Source: Struthio camelus (taxonomy: Eukaryota; Chordata; Aves; Struthioniformes; Struthionidae). Taken from it: 64,000 nucleotides of DNA. Shown one piece after another: positions 1 through 18,730 of the stretch; the stretch's first letter is position 1; each line of letters begins with the position of its first letter. The translations under genes were made by a program, and so were the position numbers. The stretch spans positions 42,325,817-42,389,816 of the forward strand of contig NC_090981.1 of assembly GCF_040807025.1 (NCBI RefSeq). The letters run 5' to 3'. The notes under the pieces are model-generated. The model was not told the DNA's origin. It did no database searches and saw nothing but the letters and a program-made list of their open reading frames with translations.

Positions 1-3842
<3,842 letters not shown>

Positions 3843-5431
3843 CTACCTTTAACTCAGATGAACATTTTTACATGCATGCTTTATATTAAGTGTTTGAAGA
3901 AAATGTCACACTGGCTAGATAACTTAAAAATAAAAAATGCTAATAATTTTTCAGCTAGCCACACCATAAGGAAAGAGATTCAAAAGGAGGAATGCATCCC
4001 CTATGCTTCCTCTTGCTATACTGTATTTCCTCAAGTCTGCTTGTAATGCTGTATTACTCTGCACTCTGCAGATCATGTGGGTGGAGGGAGTGGTAATACT
4101 TTGTAACAATAGCAGTTTGACAGCTTGAAGTGAGGCCTAATTAAGACAGAGCAACCTTAAAACATATCTGATACAGTACTAAAGAAAGCAACAATTTCAA
4201 AATGCAATCAAACCCAAAATGTAATAGTCAAGGTTGTTTTAAGTAATTATATATTTTAAAACTCAAAGTAAAAGGTATATGTGTTAGATAAAAGTTGTAT
4301 CAAATGCTGAATTATCCAAGTACTGTGGGTTTTGCAGTTCCAACAACTACTTCATGCTGTCAAGCAAGCCATCTGTTGCTAAGGCTATTTAAACAAATCA
4401 CTTAAAACGTGTGACAAAAAAAAGTACCTATTATATGTCAAACTTATATGTAGGTTGACAGAATAACAAATCAAATACAACACATTAATGTCATAAATAT
4501 TAGAAAGCAGAAGTAACATCCATGTTGTAGCTGACTGAGCCTGGCAAGTTAAAGCAACTCCTGCCATGCCATGGGGCAAGCTCATGACTTACCACCCAGC
4601 TGGAACCCCATTTTTTCACTCTGTCAGTTTGTCTGTGTGGCACTGTTTTGTGATTTAGAAAGTACAAATAAATATTTGTGCAAGTTTATCTAACGTCCGT
4701 CTGCAAGGGTGAACTAGAGCTTTCAAGCAGCTCAGTTCTTGTAGGGAACAGAAATGCATTTGCTGTTCTCTGACGGTAGAGTACAGTATCTGCACTCAAG
4801 GGAACGGAAAGCAACTGTCACATGGTCTGAAAGCAATGGCTTGATAAGTCTCCAGAGGTTTTATATACACCCTCCTTTCACTAGGCATCAAACAATTATC
4901 AAGTATATGATTAAAAACCATACACTACTTCAAACACCTCAGTTAAGCATGTATGCCGTGGCAGAATACAGCTTATTTTTTGTTTCGTGTGAATCAAGAA
5001 TAATTCTTAAAAGCTAGAGAGGGTGGGGGCTGGAAAGAAAAGGAAGGTAAGAAAAAAAACCTGCTCCAGAAAGAATAATGTGCAGATCAGTCCTTCCTCC
5101 CCCTAACAGCTGCAGAAGGAACACGGAGGAGGCCAAAACTGAAAAAGTGTAAGCTGGCAAGGGAATGATGCAGTAGATTCACTGAGAATAATGGAAGTTA
5201 GACAAACAAAACCTTCACCCATAAAACACTTCTCTACTAACAAAAATTGCAGCTTATAGCAATAAAATAAACCCTCCTGCTGGTATAGCCTCTGTGTGCA
5301 GGCTTACCAGAACAGCTATGCTGCTTATAGATGTCTTTTTTTTTTTTTTTTTTTAAAAACTTAAGTATACAACATGCTAGATTTGCTGAAGAAAAAAATA
5401 TTAGCTGTAGAACTATTTCAGATAACTAAAA

Positions 5432-5937
5432 TTCTGTGTCCAATTCTGGGCTCTCCAGGTCAAGAGCGACATGGCACTACCAGAGAGTCCAGCAGAGGGC
5501 TACAAAGATGATCGGGGGACTGGAGCATCTTTCCTATGAGAGGCTGTGAGAGCTGGGCCTGTTCAGTCTGGAGAAGAGAAGCCAGAGGGGATCTCATCAA
5601 TGTGTACAAGTATCTGGGGGGGGAAAGGGGGTGTCAAGAGGATGAGGCTAGACTCTTCTCCGTGGTGCCCAGTGACAGGACAAGAGGCAGAAACTGAACC
5701 ACAGGAAGTTCCATCTAAACCTGAGAAAAAACTTCTTTACTGGGAGGGTGACAGAGCTCTGCACTGGAAGAGGTTGCCCAGAGAGGTTGTGGAGTCTCCT
5801 TCCCTGGAGACTTTCAAAACCTGCCTGGACGTGATCCTGTGCAACGTGCTCCAGATGACCCTGCTTGAGCAGGGGGGTTGGCCTAGATGATCTCCAGAGG
5901 TCCCTTCCAACCTCAACTGTTCTGTGATTCTGTGATA
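5432..5937 (+). mobile_element. CR1 LINE fragment, about 500 bp 3' end, plus orientation
   Basis: Classic avian CR1 3' region in order: attctgtgtccaattctggg, ggcctgttcagtctggagaa, cagaggggatctcatcaatg, gtgacagagctctgcactgg, gttgcccagagaggttgtgg, ctgcttgagcaggggggttg and gaggtcccttccaacctcaa. It ends in two tattctgtg-like octamers (tgttctgtgattctgtgata). It is 5'-truncated, so it has no reverse transcriptase. The good match suggests a relatively recent insertion compared with the other copies. Long open frames across it (5546-5890 plus, 5648-5971 minus) are by-products of the repeat. Confidence 0.95.
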
Positions 5938-7954
5938 ACAGATTGTAAGAGGACTGCAGCAGTACAGTCATTTCCTGGAAAAAAGTCAGTCTGCTTTTCT
6001 CGACTATCTTTAACTCTCAGCTACAACTCAAGAAGCAACTATAACAGTTAACATAAAACTGACCTACCATCATGAAGACAAAGGAAAATGTTTTACATTT
6101 CACTGCCTCGTCTAACCTTTTCAGAATGCTGAGATAAGTCATTTCACTGTTAGACATAAAACAGTTCAAATCACATTTGAAAAGCTTCACTTTCTAGCAG
6201 ATGACCGCATTCTTAAAAACTTAACTATTCAGCTTTTAAGTTACAGAGACACATAGAAGTAGGAACACTTAAGTGTCTCCAAATAAAACAGATTACCTGA
6301 CACGCATATTTATAATAAAACCCTCCCCACCCTCAATAAGAATTTCATTAAGAGGACTACTATTTGAAAACACGCTGCCATACAGTTTTGGCTATCATTA
6401 AGTCTATAAGTCAGTCCTCAATAATGAGTCTCAAAATAGAAGTGACTTGTACAGAGCTTGCAGTTTCACCTCAAGTCTGTCTCTTGTTCCTTCCAAAATT
6501 TTGGACAAAAAAAATTTTGTTGCAGAAAGGAGTAAAGGCTATTTCTTTCAACTGATCACTCAGAGACTCTTCACTATGGATGGCAGTACTTTGGTTTAGC
6601 CCTAATCACAGGAAACATATTTGTCTTCCTAGAACATGCCAGAAGGAGACTTCATGTCTTGGTTTCAACAACAGTTGAACTTCAGAATAGTAGAACTATT
6701 TGTCAGAAGATCTGTCTACCTGGAGAGCCTGAACAGCTTTCCTACTCCTTCTCGACTAGGCTTTTGCATACTAACTACCAGATTGGGTGTTTCAGAATTA
6801 CATCTCGTATCAGGAAGATCTTCCATAGGTTCAAGTAAAAGGCTAACATGATTTTTTTTTCTCCTACCTTAATTTCAATTTGAGCATCTCAAGTCAAGTG
6901 GTTCCTTTTAAACTACCTTGCCTTTTCAGCATTGTGCTTTATTTCTGAATTGTTTCCACTCTTCTCTTTCACAGTAATAGATCTTTCACACCGAGTTTTT
7001 GTCTTCTTCAGTAGCTCTTTAGCCCTTCTCTTCTACACCTGTCTGTTGCTGTCTGTTGAAAAGACTGATTTTTCCTTCTTGTTCCCAAGATGTTTCTAAC
7101 ACTTTCCCAGATGTCCCAAACGTTATCTGTTTGATCAACGGGCTTTAAATCTCCTTTCCACTGAAATGGATTTTTTTTTTTTTTAAAAGACAGGAGATTA
7201 AAAAACAGAGATCCTTTATCTTTACATCTTACATCACTAAACTAATCCTAAATGAAAAGGAACAGCTGGGTACATAACTAATTTTTAATTGGCACTTGCC
7301 ATTGTTCAACTACTGCGGATAGCACTAGGACCAATATGATTAATTTTCCTTTAAGAACCACCACATTACTTGGACAATATGCTAGTAAATATTCTTCCTC
7401 TATTCAGAGCACAAAAATCCACCATAAATTCCACTGTGTTTTATTTCAAATTCTCCTCCTTCAGTCTTCTGGATCATCTTCAATTTTTTAATTCTAGTAC
7501 AAAAACATCTATCCTCAAAAAGGTTGCTTAAACAGGTTAAACCTGCTCTTATTTCTACATAATTTAAGGCCAAATCCCTTCATTTTCTTGAGCAGATAAA
7601 TGGGTACTCTTCCTGATCAAGATTCTTATATTCTATGTTCTTAGAATATAAGATCCAGACAGGTAAAAATGCATCAACCAGGCTCTTGCTTAGTACTTCA
7701 TACAAATGACCATTGTTTCAGTTACCAAGTTTTCTAAATGGAAAGCGAGCAATAAATTTAAAAACTTTCATAGTCCTCTCGAACATTTCACTCAAAGATC
7801 CCTGAGAACACAGAAGAAAACTCCCTATCCAAATGTCTCCTTCAGAACAGTACACAAAGCTATACAGTCATGGTAAGTTTTTCTTCCTACCCAGTGAAGA
7901 TGCAGAAGAGAACAAATTTCAAAAGACAATGCAAATACATTCACTTAGTCTTGA

Positions 7955-8080
7955 GTCTAGCAGTTAGAGCACTCTCCTCTGTCAGGTTCAAATACTCCCT
8001 CTTATCACAGTAGGCTAAGAGGCTGAATTCATACTCTGCACTTGCTGGAGCACTCATTGCACAACAGTCCCATGTTTAGG
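7955..8080 (+). repeat. Possible degenerate tRNA-derived SINE (MIR/AmnSINE-like head)
   Basis: The segment gtctagcagttagagcactc followed by ggttcaaatactccct resembles the A-box and B-box part of old amniote tRNA-derived SINEs. The two boxes are only about 27 bases apart, shorter than in a tRNA, so a deletion would be needed. The rest is not recognisable and boundaries are guesses. Confidence 0.3.
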
Positions 8081-10237
8081 ATAGACAGACAACCATTTCT
8101 CAGCTACAATTTATCCAAAAGATTGTTCCAGGCTTTCCAAGACTATTCAAGACAGGAACCTGAAACCCAAGAAAACAAGGAATCTTAATGTCTGCTCTGA
8201 AGCTAAGCTTCAGGAAAGGGTCAAGTTTAAGATAAATCTTTCGTCATCTGTTAAGTCTGACTATTTTTCTACCCAGTACACCTGTCTTTTGGATAACCGT
8301 TCTTAACCTGAGACACCTATTTCTCTCTCTGCATGACTTAAGATCAAGGATTCTACTATAGGCCAGGAATATATTTCCAGTCAGGTGTTCCAGCACTCAG
8401 CTTTTAAACTTTACTTACAAATTAGAAACTGCAGCACAGAAAAACTAAAATGGAGATTAATCTCTTCCTTTTTGTCAATCATTTATATTAAAAGTTCATA
8501 AATTCAGGAATCATGAGAACTGGAATTGCAAGTTCAGCAAAAACAAAGGGTTGCAGCGGTAATTTTGTGCAATGAGCTATAACACATGATTTTAGATAAA
8601 GGCACTCATAGTATACTGGAATTTTTTAGCACAGAAGCTCAGAGACTTAATACAAACTCTTTACAAGAGGAATGTGGATATCACTTCAAATTCCTGTTAA
8701 ATACACACACAAAACCTGAAGAAAGCAGAAGGAACCCACTTTGCATTTAAGTGTTCTAACATGGCCAGATGTACAAAAACACTTTCCTAATGACATTTCA
8801 CATATCAAATTTATATATAGCAGATACACCAGAAGAATGCAAATATGAGGGAAAGTTCTAATGGCAAATTAAGCTGAAACTCCTACATCATCCTACAAAA
8901 GCTAGGTTTGACAAAGACATCTCTTTGAAAATGAATCATGCAGTGAAATTAAATTCTCACTTAACATTTTTAGAAGAAAGCTTTTTCGATTTTCTGAAGT
9001 TTGTTCTGATGACTTTGCAGTCCTCAAAAATGTAGACTTTTTGAATAAAATAGGATCAATGGATGTGTGGCTTGCCTACAGGGGAGTTTTGCAAGCTTAT
9101 CTGTGCTGGTAAGAGGCATGAGGGATTTATTAAAAACTTCCGAGTTACGCACTAAACCTCCCACTTTAGCACTACAATTGACCCTTTGCTGAGCAAGCAC
9201 TCACTATCATTGAAGAATCTACTCATGTAATTAGTTCTGGAAGTATGCAGAAAGCTCCTTTTCTATCCCTTCCTCTTCCTTCCTCCTAACAGTTTCAGCA
9301 GTACTCTAGAAAGAGAGCACTTAAATACAGTAACGAAAGATGCAGGACACGGGGACTACCGCAAATTGTTAAAAAGATAACAGAAGACACAGAAAAGGCT
9401 TGCTTTGCCCATATATTTTCCAGTTTCTTGCTGAAAGCGTTTACATTTTTAAAAATAGTTTTGCTAAGTACTTCTTTTGGAGACTCCATCAGATTCTAAA
9501 CTGGAGCTGGTACAACTTCATTGTTTTGTGAATTGAAGCCTAACAATTACCTTTAACGGAACTGTCAGTAGCTAGAGAATGTAAACACTGGAATCACTTT
9601 AGTCAAGAAACAAGGGAAAGTCTCAGAATGATAGAAATACATTTTAAATGTATGTGCAACTTTTGGCAGGCCAGATTTTTAGATTTTTAGAATGGCAGGG
9701 CTTGCATGAGTTCTTCATATTTACTGCATGGATGCAGTGAGTGCACTGACTATAATCAGATTCTTTAATGCAAGAATAAAAATGAAAATTCTGTTCAACA
9801 TTGGGAAATATCGGGGAAAAAAGTACTGACATTATAGTGAGTGAGAATCAGTACCATAATGCTGACTTAACCGCCACTTAGCCACACAACTATAGCTGGG
9901 GGTGGGAGGGGGTAGGCAGAAGGAGTCAATACAACAACATCTTTTTCAAAAGTTTGTAGTATGGACTTGACTTTGGACACAGGGGGTGACAGACTTCCTT
10001 GGGGTAGGAAAGTCTGACAAACCTGCACTATTGGCATGTGTTAAATTAAATACAGTGCAAAGAATCATGAAAAACAACTAATGAATGATGACCTTAACAT
10101 AAGTTCCTGTCACACAAGTTCAAGTACAACTATTCTTGTAATTCTCCTTAGAAAAGAGAGTAATTACCAGTCTGCTATACCAGGCTAATCATACTATTCG
10201 GGAGTTTTCGGTGGGAACAGAGTTTAGACATACTTAC

Positions 10238-10321
10238 ATTTTTCCTTATTGCTGTTACTGTTATGTAAAAAATCCCCATCGGAGCGCATTGTGGGGAAAT
10301 CATCTTCATCATCTTCTACCA
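10238..10321 (-). CDS. CERT1: CERT1 coding exon 6 (residues 199-227, acidic linker)
   Basis: The exon is 84 bases with split codons at both ends: phase 1 entry completing Val199 and phase 1 exit into Leu227. It encodes [18 protein letters not shown] then HNSNSNKEK. The acceptor is AATTTAG and the donor GTAAGT. It is a short acidic, probably disordered linker. The second half (NSNSN) differs from the mammalian STNGN I recall, as expected for a flexible segment. It lies 992 bases downstream of exon 5. Confidence 0.96.
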
Positions 10322-12378
<2,057 letters not shown>

Positions 12379-15300
12379 CTAAAAAACAAACATACATACG
12401 TACATACAGAACTAGAGTGCTAAGGCTTTTATTAGAAGAAGAAATCATGAAAGCAAAATTAATGACATTTCCTCCAAAACCAGCCCAATTGTTTCCTGCC
12501 AGGAAGCGGTAGGGGCTTAGTAACCCAAATTTTGCCTGCCAATTTAAGAATATAGCTTATGTTCTGTAAAGTTACTATGAACCTTTATTTTTTGATATCC
12601 TAATGAACTAGAAAAAATACTTATCCACAACCAATTATATCTCCCAAAAGAACAAGACAATAAATATTTAAGGGTTCAGAAAAGGCATAAAGTTTGTCCT
12701 TTAGGTATCTATAATCCCTACAAAGCAATTTCACACAGCATTCAAAGGAACTACAGCACTCGGCAACTAATCAAAGGATTAGCATTGCTTCAGTTCGAAG
12801 ACAAACAGCCAGAGTCAATCCTTCCCAGTCATTCAAATGCCGCCACGTTACTGAGGCATTTTAGTTTAGAAGCAGCAAAATAAAGATCATTAAAAAAGCA
12901 GATATCATTGACATCTTAAATTCTGCTTTTTCCAGACTTCAGTAACGTTCTTTATATTAGACCTGTTTGAACTGAACAATTTGAATTGTTTTCAAAGGAC
13001 ATATAAACCTACGTAAAGCAAGGTGTGATACTGAAAGCAAGAGGGAGAATATAATAATAGTAACTAATTAAATTACATAGTCATGAAAAACATATCTCAT
13101 GATTAAAATAGTACGAAAACGTTAATGTCTAACATCATTATGTTTGACAAATTTCTCACAAATGAAACTGCAGAAGCAGATATTGAGGAACTGGAAGAAA
13201 AATGTTTCTCTACAGGTTAATATGAGTGGGTCATGCATGGCCAAGAAGGAAAACCCTGAAACAGAACGCAAGAAAACAGGTAGTTGAGAGTAATATCTAA
13301 AATACTGTTAACATAAGAGTTTGATCAAGCAGACAGGGACAGCATTACGAAGGACCTTTAACAGGAATAAGATTCTGTAGTAGCAGAGAAGTTTCAAAGG
13401 AGCAGGAGGAAGACTGAACGACATGGAACAAGCAAGAACTAGCAATGAAATTCTAGCTGTTGAACTTCTTAAGGAAGAACTGGAAGAAGCATAGGTTTCA
13501 GGAGACAGAAAAGTGCTGATAAATTAAGATGCAAATGAACTTGAAGAGCATTAAAAACAAGGAGAAAGGAGAAAAACAGTTGTTTCAAGTGCTGGCTGAA
13601 ACAGGACTATTTGGACAGTACTGAGACACTCGGGACACAATACTTATGTTCGGCCACAAAGGAGCAGCAGGACAGAAACACAGCTTTGGAGAAACAAAGA
13701 TAAGACTGAAAAAGAAAACACGAGTCCCAGAGTTGTCCACATAATACCTGAAAGAACATGAGTGAATGAGATTATCCAGTAGAAACAAGGATGAAGGAGC
13801 AAAGAGTCAGTTTTTAACTGGTCTGTTTGAAGAACGAGGCAGAAGACAAGAACGTGTTGAGCAAACAATAGTGCTTTAAACACAAATAGCATGAGTAGCA
13901 AAAGAAGAGAAGTTGAGAAAAGAACATGATAAAAAAAGTTGTGGTTACATAAAGTCTTGGAAGAAGAGAGCAAAGTGATCAATTTACAAAGCATTTAGGA
14001 TACATTTTGAGGTTTTGTTTGTTTGTTTTAAAGAAAATTGAACTAGCCATGCCTCAGTTTCATTGCTTATTTCAGCAAAAATTTAGAGAAACTTATCTGA
14101 AACAGCAGAAATGGAAACTTAAGTTCATTGACAGCTTAGAGTGAAATGAATGATACAAGACGTAATTTCCTTAAGTCATACTCTTGGAGGTATATGCCAC
14201 TTAGTATTGTCTGCTACAAATCATGCAGTTAAACCTATTTTAGCTCAGGTTCAAAGAGGAAGAGTTCTAGAAACTATAGAAGTGCAGCAACAGAGGTGCT
14301 AAACACTCAGTTTTTCAGAATCTGTATGACTATTCACTTTAGAGCATCGCTTACACATATTGGAACAGAGGTTTTGGTAAAAATCTTCATACTGATATAC
14401 AGGTGTCTTTTGGAATGTCAGTTCAAGTGTTAAGAAGTACAACTTAGCAATGTATTTGGGATACTGTTTTGAATTGTAATGCATTTGCATTAAAGTGCAG
14501 AGACTGTACTTTAATTTACTGTTTTAGGACCTTGAGTATGTAGAAGTTAAATGAGGAAAAGCTTTGGTTACTTCTGAAAATACCTTTTTTGCAAATACTC
14601 AAGTAAGGGCTTTCAGATCTCTTTATGGACTTCAAGTCCTTCAAAAGCCTGAAAAATGAAAGCAAAGCATGTACAGGGATAAAAGGATTTTAAAAGGACA
14701 ATCAAGAACTTTAAGCACATGATCCTGTTATTTCGTTTCAAAAAAGTGTTTGTTGAGCATAAGCATTGGGAGAACGTTTATAAAAGTTTTAAAGTCTCAG
14801 AACATCATAAAATATTTCTGCTAGGACTTTCTCTAAATGAAATTCTAAACAAAATCGCACTGTTTTATTGGTATTGTCAGTGTTTACTTAATCATATGCT
14901 ATAAATATTCAGACGTCACTGAACATGGTGTTACTATAGTCACTTTGAAAGAGCGGAACTCGCTCTGTTTTCTGCTTGAGTTGTGCAAGCTAGAAAGAGA
15001 GCAAAATTTTTCATTTCAATAGGATATGACTTCATGAGCAGATGAATTTTAAAATGTAGCCAAGACAACCACGGCACTGAGCATTTTCTCTCTATATAAC
15101 TCTGAGAGGACAGCAAACGTTTCCCGATTGTGTTCTCCTGCAAGGATACAACGAGCAAGACACAACTATGAAAAAACTAGATCTAAGTTTAATGACAAAT
15201 AAAGCTTCTGAACGACCATATTTTTGAATATTGGTCATATTCAAGGTCATATCCAAAGAACAGACACAACTTTAATTAGAAATAGAAAGCCTTATGACTT

Positions 15301-18300
15301 GCATTCTGCATTTCCTCTGTTTCTTCCAATGCTATCCTTATAGTCAATGATAATTTAATTCAGAGAATAAAAACAAAAGTAATCTACCCATATTTAATTT
15401 TTCATTTATTTTTTAAGAGCTACCTTTTCAGCAACACACATATTAGATGGTCATTTGTGCTTGCGCTTCCATTAAACAGTTTTTCCATGATTCAAAACAG
15501 TGTTTGAAACAGCGACCTATCAGCTTGCAAAACCAATAAAAAGCTGCCACATAAAAAGCATCTAGACAATTTTAACTATTTGTAGCCAAGTAGCAAGCTC
15601 AGCAGATTAAACAGCACACAGTAGGAATCTAAAGCATGCGCATTTACAGATCATGTTGATTAAACTCTCTCGCACAGAATTGTGTTTTAACAACCAAAGG
15701 GAAGATTAAAAAAAAGAAAGTTAGATCAAGAATCCTTATGGGGAGGGGGAAGCACACAAAAGTATTGCTTTAGATCTGATGCACAGACAGGTCATCCAGC
15801 TCACTGCAGGCACACACAAGCAGCTTAATGCAAACAAGAAAAGCATGCATCATGCAAAGCCCACCATTCTACCACCGCAACATCTAAACCAGAGCAGGTC
15901 GCTGCTGCGTTTATGTCTTGCAAAGCGGATCATCATTAATTATTCACTGCAGAAATAGTTACACTGAGATGAGGAATATTGTCACAAACTTCTTCCGTTT
16001 ATAGAATTCTTAGTTTCCCAGGATAAAAATTGGAAAAGCAAGTAGGGTCCATATATGATAGAAGCTAACAGTTCACTGCTTGAAAATAAAATAACTTGCA
16101 AGTTGTATCAACCTATAGCATTAAGCACTAATGCTGAATTACCATGCTCATTTATCTAGATGCAGTTCTTTGGAATTCCATGCATATGCGGTAGCCTCAA
16201 AGCTACACTCAGAACTGGTACTTGTTAGCACACTGCAACTTCTTCAGCTTCTATACTGCTGCATGAAATCCATTAATCCTTTCAAAATGCTTTTTCATTA
16301 TGATGGATGAGAGGAAAGAGCCACATGATTCAACACTTCATGTGATTCTTTACTGGAGCAGATGCTGCTGTCAGCAACAAGACAGGACATCAGAAAAGCT
16401 GCTTTCAGTAAAATAGCTAGAGTATTCGCAGAAGCATATCGCAGACCTCCATTACAGCTCACACTGATCTGCCAGTTAAGGATTTCCTAAAGTGGGTCAG
16501 TAATACTCTGGAGTAAAGCACAGACTCATGGGAAAGCTCCCCCACTTAAAAAAAAAAAAATACTCTCATGTCTTCAAGAATTCTTTTGATTATGTCTCCA
16601 TTTAATGTCTGTTAAGTGCTTCAATGTACATGTTTGTCCATCAAAACATATTTTCAGTTTGCGTTATAGATTATTTATTATTTTACATAACACACATGCA
16701 GCAGGCAGCTCCTCCCTCCCAAGACATACGGCTCACCCTAGGAGGTGCCACAACAGACGTTAGGATGCAGCGATTCTAATCACGTTCTCTGCAATAACCG
16801 TGTAAAATCCTACTGCTGTCGTTTCACAAGCTAAAAAATTTAAGAGATCAAACCACAATACCTTATGAAAAACAAGACTGTAGGAGAACAAAACAAATAA
16901 AAACAAAAAAAGTGAAAAGTGCTGGAAGATACTATGAAAGACTTGGTGGGGACTAAGCAGGAGAGGTCTGTCAAACACCTATGCTCCAAAGGCATTTTTG
17001 GACACGCTGCAAAGAACTCTACGCACTTGAAGAAAGAGGGGGTAATGCTGGGATGAGCTAAGAAGGCTGTCTAGGGATGTCTGCAGATAGTAAGCAGAAC
17101 GCCACAAATACAAGCGGGGCAGTCCAGGATGTAGTTAGACTAAAGTTAGGACAATTAACATGTGCCTGTAGGCCTGCTTTATCAGTTGTTCTAAAGGCTT
17201 TGAAATGGAAATTTTAGGTTTCCAGACAGAGGAGGTCATTAATCAGCAGGAAGGCAGAGACAAGAATTTCACAATCCAGGTCACAGCAGTTGGATGATGC
17301 TCCCCGCTGCATGCAGCCTTCCCAAGCATGGTGCAGGAGGCTCTTAGAAACCAAAAAGTTAAAAAGGTCCTAACGTGCCCTTTCCTCACAATTGCAAAAA
17401 CAGGTAAAGAAATGTAGACATATTTTGTTCTCCTACAGTGATAAGCGTTGCAATTCCGCAGGATATAAGTGTACGTACACAGAAGGCAAAATAGGCATTT
17501 TGAGTTGAAAAGTACATGTATTAAGACAACAGATAAACAATAGAGACTACAGCAGTGTACCACAGAGATTATCAACTGTTACACTCATCTGTCAAAGTAA
17601 TACGAGAAGCGAGGAGTTTGAAGATCTTATGCTCCACAGGCTTTTGGTAAGTCACCGTGTGTGGCCTCCACACAACAGGCTTCTTTAATGGTTGAGTCAG
17701 AGTGGTGCACTGTTTAATAAGCTCTGGAAACACATACCACTTTCTAATGAAAGGAAGAGGGGCAAGAAGCAGTACCAATACACAAAACACTGCAGAGGAG
17801 AACAGAGGTTGACAAAGAGGCACAGCTGCAAGAGGACAGGGAGAAGAGCAAGGTCTGGCTACAAAATGACTAGCAGCCTTCAGTGTTCATTATCCATGTG
17901 GTTCACAGCCATGTTTAGTTACATGAATGTATACCACTTCTCTGAGACCTCCCAACGATTAATACGCGCAGGAAGACTGTATTCGCCAAATATGACCCGG
18001 CAACTGCAAATCTCTTCATTCAGCATTTTGAACCAGCGCTCTGTGCCAGCCGAACAGGGAGGGACGGGCACTCCACAAAGTTTAGAACAGTCAGCACACA
18101 GAGTGCTAAGACATCCAGGAGCCTACAAGAAAGGGTAGGAACAGAATGCCTTTGAAATCCTGCTTCTTAGACTTGGGAACTTCTGTGGAAAAGTGTGATT
18201 TACAGAATAAAAGTCTTTCCTGAGCAAAAGTGCCAAAAATCAATGTGACAATATCTACTTACTTTTGCATGCTGACTTAGTAATAAAACTAAGCAGCTTG

Positions 18301-18711
18301 CATTGATGTTCTAGTCTCAGCTCCCAATATACTGAAATTAATTTTCAATTTGTTTCAAGGCTTTGAAAACCAGAAGTTACCATAGATTTTAAAAGAATAA
18401 GTTTATTCAAGTACATACAGCTTAGTCTTGGTTTAAGGGTAGTCCATATGCACAACTATACCTTTGAAAACGAGAACAGTTCTGATGGTAATTGGAGGCA
18501 CTTGCCAAGCAGTTCTCCTTTTTAATAGGCATATTAAATTACATTTAACAGTTAGATTATTCCATCACAGTTAAGTATTTAAATTTAAAAAGGGAATTAT
18601 GTCAGATGATGCACAAGTACTAGCAGGCAGACGAATCTGGAGCAGGCATGGAAAGCAAGCAGCAACGCACAGCTGAGCACAAGACCCTCCTCCTGCGCAC
18701 TCGGCCATGAG

Positions 18712-18730
18712 GCGCCCACTAGGTGGAGGG
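18712..18730 (+). promoter_or_regulatory. Candidate CTCF-binding motif
   Basis: The core cccactaggtgg fits the CTCF consensus CCASYAGRKGG at every position. The bases after it (agg) match the less constrained right half only partly. It lies in CERT1 intron 3 in a locally GC-richer patch. This is a motif call only; occupancy is unknown. Confidence 0.45.

Noticed and set aside
5546..5971. Open frames of 107-114 codons on both strands
   Set aside because: They fall within the CR1 copy at 5432-5937, whose 3' untranslated region is not coding.
17692..18138. A 148-codon plus-strand open frame
   Set aside because: No recognisable domain, inside CERT1 intron 3, no start context or splice evidence.
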